This document shows positions 47,096 through 58,590 of a stretch of DNA of 64,000 nucleotides, one piece after another (position 1 is the first letter of the stretch; each line of letters opens with the position of its first letter). The position numbers and the translations under genes were made by a program. This DNA is from Latrodectus hesperus (lineage: Eukaryota > Arthropoda > Arachnida > Araneae > Theridiidae), in NCBI GenBank assembly GCA_037975125.1, contig CM075852.1, positions 1,986,087-2,050,086 of the forward strand. The letters run 5' to 3'. The notes under the pieces are model-generated. The model did no database searches and had not been told where the DNA came from. It saw only the letters and a list, made by a program, of their open reading frames with translations.

Positions 47096-48213
47096 TAAAA
47101 GATTCGCTGGGAAGCTCTTTAGGAATGATTGCATTATGATATGTAAGAATATTCTTAAAATTCCAATAAGAAAATGTATATAAGTAACTATATTCTATCC
47201 ATAACTGCCTGCTGGTAGTTGATTTGTCAAGCCCATGGGAATTTATGATGCGTGTTAAATGTTAATGACACTTATTGAAAAGAAATAGATATTATTAAAT
47301 GAAAAGAATATTCTTATGTAAGTTTAATTAGTAAGGAAATATTTTTATACTTCCTTTATTCACAGAGTACTTCCAGCGATGATTAAAAGATTCGCTGGGA
47401 AGCTCTTTAGGAAAGATTGCATTATGATATGTAAGAATATTCTTAAAATTCTAATAAGAAAATGTATACAAGTAACTATATTCTATCCATAACTGTCTGC
47501 TGGTAGTTGATTTGTCAAGCCCATGGGAATTTATGATGCTTGTTAAATGTTAATGACACTTATTGAAAAGAAATAAATATTATTAAATGAAAAGAATATT
47601 CTTATGTAAGTTTAATTAGTAAGGAAATATTTTTATATTTCCTTTAATCACAGGGTACTTCCAGCGATGATTAAAAGATTCGCTGGGAAGCTCTTTAGGA
47701 AAGATTGCATTATGATATGTAAGAATATTCTTAAAATTCGAATAAGAAAATGTATATAAGTAACTATATTTATCCATAACTGCCTGCTGGTAGTTGATTT
47801 GTCAAGCCCATGGGAATTTATGATGCTTGTTAAATGTTAATGACACTTATTGAAAAGAAATAGATATTATTAAATGAAAAGAATATTCTTATGTAAGTTT
47901 AATTAGTAAGGAAATATTTTTATATTTCCTTTATTCACAGAGTACTTCCAGCGATGATTAAAAGATTCGCTGGGAAGCTCTTTAGGAAAGATTGCATTAT
48001 GATATGTAAGAATATTCTTAAAATTCAAATAAGAAAATGTATATAAGTAACTATATTCTATCCATAACTGCCTGCTGGTAGTTGATTTGTCAAGCCCATG
48101 GGAATTTATGATGCTTGTTAAATGTTAATGACACTTATTGAAAAGAAATAGATATTATTAAATGAAAAGAATATTCTTATGTAAGTTTAAATTGTAAGGG
48201 GATATTTTTATTA
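47096..48213. repeat. 288-bp satellite array, right block (about 4 units)
   Basis: Resumes in the unit interrupted at 41473; later units start at 47365, 47653 and 47940. These units share with those at 40.5-41.4 kb the edge variant GGTAGTTGATTTGTCAAGCC, against GGCAGTTGATTTGTGAAGCC in the main block. Confidence 0.97.
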
Positions 48214-48345
48214 TACATTTTCTTAATTAATTTTAAGAATATTCTTACATATCATAATGCAATATCTTTCCTAAAAAGCTTTCCAGCGAATCTTTTAATC
48301 ATCGCTGGAAGTACTCTCTGAATAAAGGAAATACTCGTATTTACT
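48214..48345 (-). repeat. Inverted fragment of the satellite unit
   Basis: Reads TTTTAAGAATATTCTTACAT, then CCAGCGAATCTTTTAATC and CGCTGGAAGTACTC: the reverse complement of about 130 bases of the unit. It is the only inverted stretch seen in the array and lies exactly at its right border. Confidence 0.9.
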
Positions 48346-48406
48346 TTATGATATTTATTCTTAAAATTCTATATTGTATCCATAGCTGCCTCGTTGCAGT
48401 TGATTT

Positions 48407-48583
48407 GGCCGAGCTGGCAGCCAATTGGTTAGCGCTCTTTCCTTCGGCTCAACATATCGTTAGTTAGAATACCACCTTGGGTATGGATGTTTGTAGTGGT
48501 TCGGATTCCACTTTAAGCCGTAGGTCCCGGTATAATTAGCCCTCGTGTGCAAGAAATGACCGTTGTGCGACAAACAGACAAGC
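48407..48583 (+). mobile_element. Type A SINE inserted in a decayed satellite unit
   Basis: GGCCGAGCTGGCAGCC head, B-box region degraded (GTTAGTTAGAATACC), then CACCTTGGGTATGGATG and TAAGCCGTAGGTCCCGG. Flanked by GCAGTTGATTT (48396-48406) and GCAGTTGACTT (48584-48594), both within the satellite's GCAGTTGATTTGT motif. Confidence 0.88.
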
Positions 48584-48594
48584 GCAGTTGACTT

Positions 48595-49065
48595 GTAAAG
48601 CCCATAGGAATCTGTTATGCTTGTGAAATTTTAATGACACTTATTCAAAAGAAATAGGTATTATTAGATATGTGAAAAGAATATTCTTATGTATGTTTAA
48701 GTTATTAGGAAATATTTTTGTATTTCCTATATTCAGAGAGTACATCCAGCGATTATTAAGAGATTCGCCTGGGAGCTCTTTGGAAATATGCTGATATAAA
48801 ATATACTAGAATATACTTAAAATTCAAATATACAAATCTATTATAAATAACATTCTATCTATAATTTTTTCAAGGCAGTTGACTTGTAATGCCGATAGGA
48901 ATTTATTATGCACGTTGTATCTCTATGATACTTTATATATAATATAAAGATATTTTTCACAAAAAATATTATGTAAATTTAAATAATTAGGAAATATTTT
49001 TGTATTTCCTGTATTCAGAGAGCACTTCCAGCGATATTTAATAGATTTCCCTGGTCGTTCTTTAA
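48595..49065. repeat. Decayed satellite units at the right edge
   Basis: Collinear with the 288-bp unit but with many changes: AAAGCCCATAGGAATCTGTT, GAATATTCTTATGTATG, then CATCCAGCGATTATTAAGAG at about 48743, and again CACTTCCAGCGATATTTAAT at about 49023. Confidence 0.9.
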
Positions 49066-51060
49066 GAAAGATCATTGAATTAGCATGTGAGTTTGCTATT
49101 CAGATTGAAAGAAAGAAAAGCATTGTGGCATTTGTATTTTTTATGAGTTTTTTTGAAGCATAGGCCTTAGTTTAGTTCACCCAATATTGCAATCGATTTC
49201 ATTTGAAGTAGAATATGAATAAGCTAAACCATTCCAAACAATATATTTTTATTTTGAAAGAATTTATTTTTATTTATGTTGGTGAAGACGAATATTTTTT
49301 AAATTTTTCTTTAGACACGGTATTTCGAGGTAAAATTTCAATCTGCATTTATTTTTTTCCGAAATTTTATAGTATATAAGTGTTTTATTTTTTAATGTTC
49401 CAGAGTTTTTTTTTCTTGCGAAAATAGTTCTCGTGAAAGCTGCATTATAATATCGAAGTGAAAGTTTTCTAATACTATATATGTTGAGGTAAATTATTTG
49501 CATAGAGTTTTCTCCTCATCGGCATCTTCTAAATGCAATCTCTAGATGGGAGATATTCAGTACTTAATATTTATTTTATCACCAATATTTCTTTTTTCAA
49601 ATTTGATTGCAGGAAATGTCTCCAATTTTCTCATTGACAAATTAAAATTTGAGCAATGACAAATATTCACTTAATCCTATTATTTTATTTTAACATATTA
49701 AGAATACACTTTTAAGTTTTTAATTACATATTATACATCATCTTTGTTAAATGTATGGAGAATCTTACTTGTGAAGATAATTCTTATGGAAACAATGTTG
49801 TAATATTCCTGTAAATTTAGTTGCCTAATGTGTGTAAAAATATGATTTGCGTAGAAGTTTATCCTAGAAAAGTCTCATTATCTTAACCCATGGAATTGTT
49901 TTCGCTTTGTATTATATAAATACTTTTTATTTAACCAGACATCAAAGAATATTGATTTAATTTTGAAACAGAAGAAATGTCCTTATATTTCCTTCTTAAA
50001 AAAAGTCTGAGTGATGATAAAATGACACAGACACTCTGATGTTTTCCTCTAAATTATCAAGAATATTCTTAAATTCTTTATTTAAAAGATACATACCAAC
50101 CAATCGAATATGTAAAAATAACTGTCTAATATCACGTGTGTAAAGATGTATTAATTGAATATAGCTTTCTTCCTTGCTGAAAACTTTATTAAAATCTATG
50201 GGTTATGTCAAATTGCGCAGTAAAAAACAATTTTATTATCTAAGAATATTGTTCTAATTTTGACCTAGAAGAAAATATTCGTTCATTTCCTCATTAACAA
50301 AATATCTGAGTGGGGATAAAAAGATTCACTGTGAACCATTTTATTTTTTGTAAGATGTCAAAAATATTATTTTCTTAAATTCTAATATAACAATGATACA
50401 GATTAATGATTCACATACAGGGTTATCTTCTTGCAAATGATTCTTTAGAGCGCCATTAAAATGTGCTTGAAAAATAGTCAAGAGTTTTATGTGGAAGTGT
50501 ATTATTTGCATGTAGTTTTTTCTCTGCAAAGACTGATGATTATTCAGTGAATGCTTCATTCTGTGTTAAAATAGTGTAATTTATATCTTATCTTTGAAGA
50601 ATATCTTTTTCTTAAAAATGAAGAAGAGATATCTTTGTTTCATCGTTTTGAAACAAGAAAGAAGTAATCGTAAAGGTTTCTCTTAAGTTATATAATTTAT
50701 TATATCAATATTTCTTTTTTAATTTTTATTCATTCCATTCTGTGCAGCCAATCTCAATCCAACCCCAGGCTATAATTTAGCAAATCGACAAAATTAGGTT
50801 TTCATTTATATAAATACAGTTATAGTCAAGTATATAATATATATGTTGGGGGTGGAAGTAACTATACTTTGGAATGTGGTAATGAAATTTGAGAAAAATT
50901 TTCTGCCTCTGAATTTCAATCATCATGTATTAATTATTAATAGCTAAAATGAAATTGACAAATTCAATAAGTATATCGTTTCTAGATTTTTTCTAATGTG
51001 CGAATGATTTTTAGAACTTAATCAGACTCAAATATCCAAGGAGAGAAGGTGATAGCAATT
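49066..51060. other. Possible very old satellite remnants; no gene
   Basis: Patches at about 49993-50040 and 50280-50340 (ATTTCC...CTGAGTG.GGATAAAAAGATTCACTG) echo the hairpin region of the satellite unit at roughly one-unit spacing. Otherwise AT-rich with no credible ORF. Confidence 0.4.
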
Positions 51061-51067
51061 TTTTTAC

Positions 51068-51232
51068 AGTGGAGTACCCAGTGGGTATGCTATCTTTTCC
51101 TGAAAGTGAAAGTATAGAGCAACACACAAAGATAAAAGATCCTCAATGCCTGAACCAAGATTCGAACTCGGGACCTTTTGCTTTGAAGTTAAGGATGCTA
51201 ACCACTCCACCATCGGATGGCTATCATTTTTC
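51068..51232 (-). mobile_element. tRNA-derived SINE, type E
   Basis: On the minus strand: AGCCATCCGATGGTGGAGTG, GTTAGCATCCTTAACTTCAA and B box GAGTTCGAATCTTGG, followed by a short body ending ACCCACTGGGTACTCC. Head and body differ from types A-D. No clean TSD was found. Confidence 0.7.
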
Positions 51233-51239
51233 AATGAAA

Positions 51240-53065
51240 TAAAAAAAAACTCTAAAAGTCTAAGAATATTCATATGATTGGTAGATATTATCGATAAATA
51301 GCAATATCCTCCTAAACGATACTAATTGATATTTAATTCTAGTAATTAAGTTCAATTTCATATGGTTTTGTTTCAAGTTGTTGAAAACTTCTTCACACTA
51401 CGATAAAATTATGATAACTTTATGCTTTATATTTTCTTAATGTGTAACTGGTATCATACTATCAAAACCTTTAATTAATTTTGGTATTTTTCTGAATATT
51501 TATAATACCTTTCACATGAACTACGATATAATATTTCTCACATGTGAATATTTTATGCACTGCTGCTTTTCCATAACAAATAAACTTTCGTCCTTTTATG
51601 AACAGTATAGACTTTACACCTATAATTAATTGTTGGGAAGGTTTATATGCTATATTTTGCTATTCCTTTTTTATTTGGTTTTAAGTTTTATTTTTTAAAA
51701 TGTATATATATATATATATATTCAAGACAAAGTTGCTATCATTCTAAACATATTAATTTAAGGGGTAGAAATAAGATTTTCTCCCCCTTAAAGTTTAATT
51801 TTTAATTTCAATTTTCCCATAGAAGTTTAAATTTTTTATTTCAGCGGACAATTTTCCAATAAATATCTAGTAAATAAACAAATAGCTTAATAATTTATTC
51901 CGGTCTCATTTATTGAAATAGTTATTTTTTTCGATAAAAATATTTGATTGTCATTAGTATTATTTATGTGAAATAAATTTAAAAATTGAAATTAGTTCAT
52001 ACTTATTTATGGAACGTTTACTTATTTATTGCTTGTTTAGTTATTTGTTTTTAGGGATAATATATAATAACATACTCATATAAATTTGGAAATGGTAACT
52101 TTCATGTTTTTAATTTTTTCCTTTCATGTCTCTTTGGATGAGATTTCTGGGTACCTCTCAGAAACTTCCTAGAGCTGTTGTGAGAATGAAATCTCGTAAG
52201 TGAATTTACAACCTTTTTCCACTTTTGGAATTTATTTTTTTTATGATTTAATTATTTAAACTGGAATAACATCAGTCTGTTCAATCTTTGATGGATAATG
52301 TAACATTCTTAAATTTTTCTTTCTATAATATATCATGCAACTACAAATCTTTTACAAAAGGTATTTAATTTGCATATAAATTTTATATTATGTTCTGATT
52401 AAATAATAGCTTTTTTAGTATAATTTATTTACAAAAAGATAAAAATTTGAACGGATTTCTATTTTGTATTCAAACAGATTAAGAGTTATTCTGGATCAAG
52501 TTTTATATCAATAATTTCATATTTTTTAAAATTACTAAGAAAATATTCACTCCACTAGTAATTACATATATGGATACATCTATTGTCAAATCCTTTTACC
52601 TAACAAATTAGGAAGTTGGGAAAGATGATAAAATAATACTTTTTAATTAAAATTTAAAAATACGATGTAGTCTGTACAACTGCATGTGCATCTTTTATCT
52701 AGCAACATGTAGAAAGTATAAGATATATTGCATTTAGCAGTGAGAAGGGACCTCGTTTTGTACCCATTGTTTATCGAGTTCGTTCCTCTATCACACTCAT
52801 ATTTATTAAAAAACTATTTATAATGTAAGATGTAATGTATACATCTACTTTTTAAGTTCATTTCTGAAAACTAAAATACCGCATTTTTTAATACAACAAG
52901 ATATCTGTCAAAAAGAATCTGAAACTGTGCTTTATTAATACATAACGGAAAATTTTAAGAATGTATTACTTGGTTATAATACTTATATGTATACAGACCA
53001 TACAGAACGAGTGGAATACTATTTACAACTTAAGTGACATCTTTAAAGGTATATAACTCTAGTAT
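51240..53065. other. No gene recognised
   Basis: AT-rich; a short AT microsatellite at 51703-51720. Nothing else. Confidence 0.5.
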
Positions 53066-53078
53066 GAAATTAGGAGTA

Positions 53079-53261
53079 GGTTTATTTTGGTTTGGTTGTC
53101 GCTCAACGGTCATTTTTTACACACGAGGGCTAATTAGACCGGGACCTACGGTTTAAAGTGGATTCCGAACCACTAAAAATATCCATGCCGAACTTGGGAT
53201 TCGAACCCACGAACTGTTGAACCAAAGGCAAGAGTGCTAACCATTCGGCTACCAGCTCGGC
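53079..53261 (-). mobile_element. Type A SINE, minus strand, with 13-base TSD
   Basis: Plus orientation shows the tail TTTGGTTTGGTTGTCGCTCA, ACCGGGACCTACGGTTTAAA, B-box complement GGATTCGAACCC and GGCTACCAGCTCGGC. GAAATTAGGAGTA flanks at 53066-53078 and 53262-53274. Confidence 0.93.
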
Positions 53262-53274
53262 GAAATTAGGAGTA

Positions 53275-53740
53275 AGAAGATGGGAAAATATGTTATATAT
53301 GATTTTATAACACATAATATTGAAATTGTTTATTATTTACAAGTGAATGAGTTTCGTATGGGAAGTCCGAATCCGATGAGCATTATGTTTCCAAATCTGC
53401 CACAGGCTGTCTCTTCGGCAAACATCCAATCCGTGAACAGTAAGCATCACAAGGTCTGTAATTTTTTTTCGAAAAGAGCTTGAAAGGCAAAATTTTAGAA
53501 AAGCGATGGATGGCATACAAGCAGGTTTCTTTAAATGAAGGTAATTCGTGAGAAGTTATCTCAGCAAACAGTTGTCAAATGTACCCTCGATACCACACAC
53601 GCACAGGTTTGACTTGGATTTTTTAAATTCTATTGAAGTAATTCGGGAAAGGAACAAGGTTCACGTTATCATGTAATTAATGTATGGATTTGTTTGGATA
53701 GTATTTATAAACTGTAGTGATTTTTTATTTAAGGAATCGG
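53275..53740. other. Unassigned, moderately complex sequence
   Basis: Less AT-rich than its surroundings. On the minus strand, TTACAG near 53455 is followed by an open stretch (PCDAYCSRIGCLPKRQ in one frame, another frame also open). It may belong with the 54129-54262 fragment as part of a decayed transposon. Not assignable with confidence. Confidence 0.25.
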
Positions 53741-53744
53741 CCCT

Positions 53745-53925
53745 GCTCCACTGTGTCCCATGCTCTTGCCATAAGGCTAAAGTCTGTTGCCTCAGTTTTA
53801 AATGTAGAGCAGGTTTTGAGTATTGTGTGAGAAATAATTATTTGGGCCTCAGTAACTTTTACTACCGATTTAGCTCGTTGATCCGCAAGCTCATTACCAT
53901 GGGTTGCTTCGTATCTAGCTGAACT
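53745..53925 (-). pseudogene. LINE RNase H fragment
   Basis: The minus strand reads ARYEATHGNELADQRAKSVV, then TEAQIIISHTILK, WDTVEQGR and a stop. G-N-E-x-A-D-x-x-A-K is the C-terminal RNase H signature (last catalytic Asp) of non-LTR retrotransposons. Only this short piece remains. It differs from the two other RNase H copies in the window, so it comes from another LINE family. Confidence 0.7.
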
Positions 53926-54128
53926 GAATTCGCGTGTCTTTTGTTCAGTTTAGAAACAGTGAAAAATTCTAACTGCTTACCTTATATTGTCATATTGATT
54001 CTTTTTTTTGTATAATATTATGGGTGGCTTAATGTTCTTCTTCCGCAGCCTTTAATACATATTACAAGTGCATTAATTTCCCAATATCTGAAACTTTGCA
54101 ACTGTTTTCCTTACCTTCGGATCTTGAA

Positions 54129-54262
54129 TGAAATTAGAATTCGACTGGACGTAATGCGCCTCTACTTGTTTTATACAATGCCCAAATGAACCACCAAAAT
54201 TTTTTTCTCTGACATAACCATTCTCTTGATTAATAATCCTTGGACACGCTGGACACTTATAA
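54129..54262 (-). pseudogene. Possible KDZ-type transposase fragment
   Basis: The minus strand reads CPACPRIINQENGY, FGGSFGHCIKQVEAHY and ends IQDPK before GTAAGG, a good donor. The C-P-A-C-P motif followed by an F-G-x-x-x-x-x-K segment resembles the Kyakuja-Dileera-Zisupton transposase core. The stretch is short and no other motif of that family is visible, so this is a weak call; it could be an exon of an unrelated gene. Confidence 0.3.
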
Positions 54263-54442
54263 GAAACGACTAGTATGAGAAACGTAGCTGTAAATTTGTT
54301 TCGCTTTTGACAAGTAGAGCTATTATATATGTGTGATCATTCGCCGACAAACATGTGAAGCTATCATGTAATGTTCGGCATTTAGCGATAATTATTAATG
54401 ATCACTGAGGAGACACACATTACAGACTTTATCATTTTATAG

Positions 54443-54621
54443 GCCAAGCTGGCAGCCGAATGGTTAGCGCTCTTGCTTTCGGTTCAACAGTTCGTAGGTT
54501 CGAATCCCACTTTGGGCATGGATGTTTGTAGTGGTTCGGGACCCACTTTAAGCCGTAGGTCTCGGTCTAATTAGCCCTAGTGTGCAAAGAATGACCGTTA
54601 TGCGACAAACAAACCTGAACA
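54443..54621 (+). mobile_element. Type A SINE with imperfect TSD
   Basis: GCCAAGCTGGCAGCCGAATG, B box GGTTCGAATCCC, GGGCATGGATGTTTGTAGTG and a GACAAACAAACC tail. CATTTTATAG (54433-54442) and CATCTTATAG (54622-54631) flank it. Confidence 0.9.
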
Positions 54622-54631
54622 CATCTTATAG

Positions 54632-56100
54632 AATACCGTGTTCCATTTAATACTTAATTAGATACTTTAGTTTCAGTTAGGAAGAATATATTTCAGACAG
54701 AACTTATATCATATAATTATGATTTAAAAACATTATGATCTAACATAATTAGTATGCTTCCTGCTTCCACTTAACACACATTAAAAATTTGTGCCAATTT
54801 ATAATTAACTCTAAAAGAATTCATCTTTTTAGAAGAGAAATTTTGCTGTTTAAATGCATACAGATCAATAAGATTCGCATCTTCAGAGTGCTACCAATGA
54901 GAAAGTTTTTATTGATATACCAATATAAGATTCTGCTATTTAAAAATATTGTTTCCTAATCATGATTGTAGTAATTTTTTTTTACATTTGGATATTAAAT
55001 GGTTTTATTGTTAATTAACTATTTATCATTTCAGGTTACTTCCATGCAATACTTATTTCAATTATTGCTAAAGCAGCTGCTTATCAGACTTTGCAACTAT
55101 ATTTAAAGAAGATTCAAAGAAAGGAGTTAATTTAAGGGGTGGGGAAATCTGTTGACAACGCACAGTAGTAGACACATTTTGAGAATCTGTAATTTGTTAG
55201 GTGATTTTGAAATGTTATTTACTTTTAAAGATATACTTTGCAAACACGCATAGATTTTTAAGCTATTTTTACCCAAACATTAATGTTATTTAATTTAATA
55301 GTAAAATAGGTTTTGATTAAATGCTTAAATAATTTGTTTTGAATTTATTATACTTTATTGTTGTCCTGTTCAAAAAGTTTTGAATATTAATAGTTAACAC
55401 TTAAGAAAAATAATTTAGTCTTAAGATAATTTTATAAATCTTTAAGTCTAGATGGAATAATGTATATTTTCTTTCAAATTTTAAATTAATATCAAGAACA
55501 AAACATAATGTCATTGGATGATAAAGTCAAATTCTAAAAAGAAAATGTATTTTTATAATTTTCTTAGTTATAGTAAACTTTTCGTTGGTGTGGTGTCTTT
55601 ATTTCTCTCACATAACATAAAAACATGAATATTTCTATTGAATATATATGTTCGGTACATTTTTTCCATAACATACATTTTAGTATAAAAGTATTTACCT
55701 AAGATAAAAAAAAATTAAGGTACATGTAGATATAAATTAATCGTGATAGAAATATTTCATTAATTAAAAATTAGTTTTTCATTAATAGCATTAATGTATC
55801 ATGCTTAAAATACTGAATCATTATCAATATCATAAACTGAAAGCGCACATAAAAGCAATTATTCGTCCATGTGGATTAATGTTATTATTTCATAATCTTA
55901 AAAAACTTCGCTTTAAAAAGGAGTTCAATTTATCGTTTATTGCTATTGCAATTTTTAAGAGGAGAAATCAGTATTTTCTGCAAAGTAATCTCTTCACTAG
56001 TGTAGAATTACAAGACGAGGGAAAGAATTCCAGCTCTGGGGTTGACCTCATCATTTTGTACCTGTTAACAAACAAACAAACAACAACTTATTTTGTAAAA
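54632..56100. other. No gene recognised
   Basis: AT-rich. A (CAAA)n patch at about 56070-56087 follows TTGACCTCATCATTTTGTAC and may be the tail of a further unrecognised retroposon. The 117-codon plus frame 55801-56154 runs into that tail and the next SINE, so it is not a gene. Confidence 0.45.
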
Positions 56101-56281
56101 TTGTTTACTAATGACACTTGGACAAGCCAAGTTCGCTGTGCTATGCGAATTTAAGTCGATTGGGAGCGGCTTTCGTTTTAATCAGAGCACCATGAAGGTG
56201 AAAGTACGACTTTGCTCTACACACATGCCATAGGTACCCGTTTATAGGGTAGGCAACCATTCACATCTCATTCATACAAGG
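56101..56281 (-). mobile_element. 5'-truncated type B2 SINE
   Basis: ACTAATGACACTTGGACAAG, GCGAATTTAAGTCGATTGGG, AGTACGACTTTGCTCTACAC and CCCGTTTATAGGGTAGGCAA match 25855-26161, but the copy stops at TCATTCATACAAGG, so the tRNA-like head is absent. 5' truncation is usual for target-primed reverse transcription. Confidence 0.9.
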
Positions 56282-56984
56282 TAGCTATAAATTATGAAAC
56301 TTTGATTTTAGGAACAATATTTCTATTAAAATAAACATAATATAAAATGAGTTTTTTGCATTGGCGACTATTAAATTATTTGCCATAAGAAAGTTTCCAT
56401 TATGTTTGAAATATTAATCAGATTATACTAAATGAAATGAATGGTTTGCTGTTATTCTATTTATTATCTATCAAAATTGAATAATAAACATGTAAGAATA
56501 TTTAATTATATCAAATGTGTTCATTACAATTTAAAATGATACGCGCGTATATGAATGTTAACTCATTGTCATTGTTTATAATTTCATGCGAGTTTACAAG
56601 TTATTCATTATTTCACGTATATCAAGTTCCTCAGCTGCCATTGCAAAACACAGCATAATTCTGAGTAAAATATAACTTCCTCCAGAGGAAGACGATCTCT
56701 CACGCCCACAAGTATATTAATATATTCTTAATTAAAATGTTATATAGAAAATTTACACAATGCATATTATGCTCATATTTTCAATTCAAAGTTTCAACTC
56801 GAATCATCGGTATGAAAGTTAATCTTTATGTAAGTAAAGTAACCGTAGCCAAATTATGAATATAGTAACAAGCCAAATTAAATGCTGGTTCAACATTCAC
56901 TTACAAATATTTTAAAATTATAATAGTCTGGGAGGTATATTTTCAGTGATTTAATATCTTTATGATAACCCATGGTTGGGAAGC
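56282..56984. other. No gene recognised
   Basis: AT-rich; no feature. Confidence 0.5.
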
Positions 56985-57105
56985 ATTAATTTTGCACACG
57001 AAGGCTAATTTGGCAAGGAACTACAGTTTAAAGGGAATAAAAGTCGTAGCCCCCTACGACTTTCTGAAAGTCTGAGTTCTAAACATTCGGCTACTACTTC
57101 TGAAA
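56985..57105 (-). mobile_element. Degenerate type A SINE, minus strand
   Basis: TTTTGCACACGAAGGCTAAT, GGAACTACAGTTTAAAGGG and AAACATTCGGCTACTAC match the reverse complement of type A with gaps; the B box is lost. Confidence 0.6.
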
Positions 57106-58441
57106 TGATTAAGTTATTTTTAAAATTAATTTACTGTGAAATATTATATAAGTTTCAATAACATTGAAAACAATTCTAGTAAAAATGTTTTTTTGATAGC
57201 AATAGAAAATTATGAATATAATAACGGTGCTTGTGATACATATCGAAATCTAGCAAATTCATCATTATTAGCTTAATATTTTTGTTAAAAGTACTGAGTG
57301 AGATTTACTAAATGAGTGACTTAGGTAGGTTACATTTTTTTCATAAAATTTAAGTGAATTTTGAGCTAAATGTCTATATTTTCATACGAATAAAAATATA
57401 CTTGTCTTATTACGTCAGTAAAATTTTGTTTGCGATATAATATCATTAAATTCAATGAAATCATTTTCGTTATCAAGATTCAAAAAGATTTGAAATCTAT
57501 ATTTAATGAATCTTTTCTTTTGATGTGTACAAATGCATGTCGCTACCTTGAAATGTCGAAACATTTTTTAAAACGTAAATACTTTCATTTATTTACTTCG
57601 TTATTTTAAGACCTTACGTATTGAAATGCATCAGGATTTTCAAATTCGAGGAAGAATGAAAATGGATGCTTAAATGTATCTAGAACATACGAGCTGTTAC
57701 AATTTTTGTTAGTTTTACTTTACGTTCCTGGAGTTTGATAAAAATATGCAATCCTATAATTAAATTATTATTGTATTGTTGAATATTAAAGTTCTGGCTT
57801 AATTATTTTAATCCTTACAACAATTATGGATAATGTTTGTTATTGTGAAATGTTCGGTTGAGCGAAACTACTTTCTTGAATGGTGATCAAGTGTTCAATT
57901 TCATATGTATGGTAGTATCCTCCTTTTTTTGTCATGTCACATCAGAGGGGAAAAATTGAATTAATTCATATTGCTTTAACATTTATATTCATTGATATGT
58001 TTACTTTAAAATACTTAACTTTTGGTGATTTTTTTTTTACTTTTCCCCCTCAGCTGCGTTTTCTTAGCAATATAAAAAGTCAAATAACAAAATCAACACA
58101 TATATATGAAAAATGTCTCTATACCTTTTGAGCAGGAGAGGATTTTCTAAGAAACTTAATGGGAAAATTTTATGTTGAGGAATTAGCGAATATTTTTGTC
58201 TCATACAAATATAAATATTAAAACCATAATATAATATCATAAATTATACTAAACTTATCAAAGAAACATTGCATCATTTTTATTTCTGTTTCCTTATTTA
58301 TCTGCACTTTAGAATTAAGTTAATTTAAATTGTAATAATTTTTTTCATTTGCACTGATAAAATCTTTTTTATTTACTTTAGCAACTTTTAACAGAAAATA
58401 ATCTCGATTAAACAAAACAGATTATTGACGATGGAGGAAAA
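57106..58441. other. No gene recognised
   Basis: AT-rich, no feature. Confidence 0.5.
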
Positions 58442-58590
58442 CTACCTGAGATTTAGTTTTTCTGGTGACTTATGTCCAACTGACTTCATCTTCCATCCCC
58501 AATCTTTAGGTAGTTTATATTGTCGCACAGGTGCTGTATAATCCAGGACGTCGCCGGTTAGAAATAAATTGGTGTACGCATAAAAAGAAT
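58442..58590 (-). CDS. Candidate terminal exon of the upstream paralog
   Basis: A GC-richer island. On the minus strand, a TCCAG acceptor (58592-58591) is followed by two bases and 48 codons to TAG at 58444-58442, including NLFLTGDVLDYTAP and KLPKDWGWKMKSVGHKSPEK. The phase (two bases first) matches the one-base end of the exon at 62492. An alternative donor CTCAG|GTAGTT occurs just before the stop. The protein text does not clearly match the beta-rich C-terminal cap of cobalamin-binding proteins, so it may be another gene or a transposon fragment. Confidence 0.3.

Noticed and set aside
33819..48213. Regular repeats as a CRISPR array
   Set aside because: Whole 288-base units repeat without unique spacers; this is a eukaryotic satellite.
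55801..56154. 117-codon plus-strand ORF
   Set aside because: Its end is translated from a CAAA tail and a SINE, so it is a chance frame.
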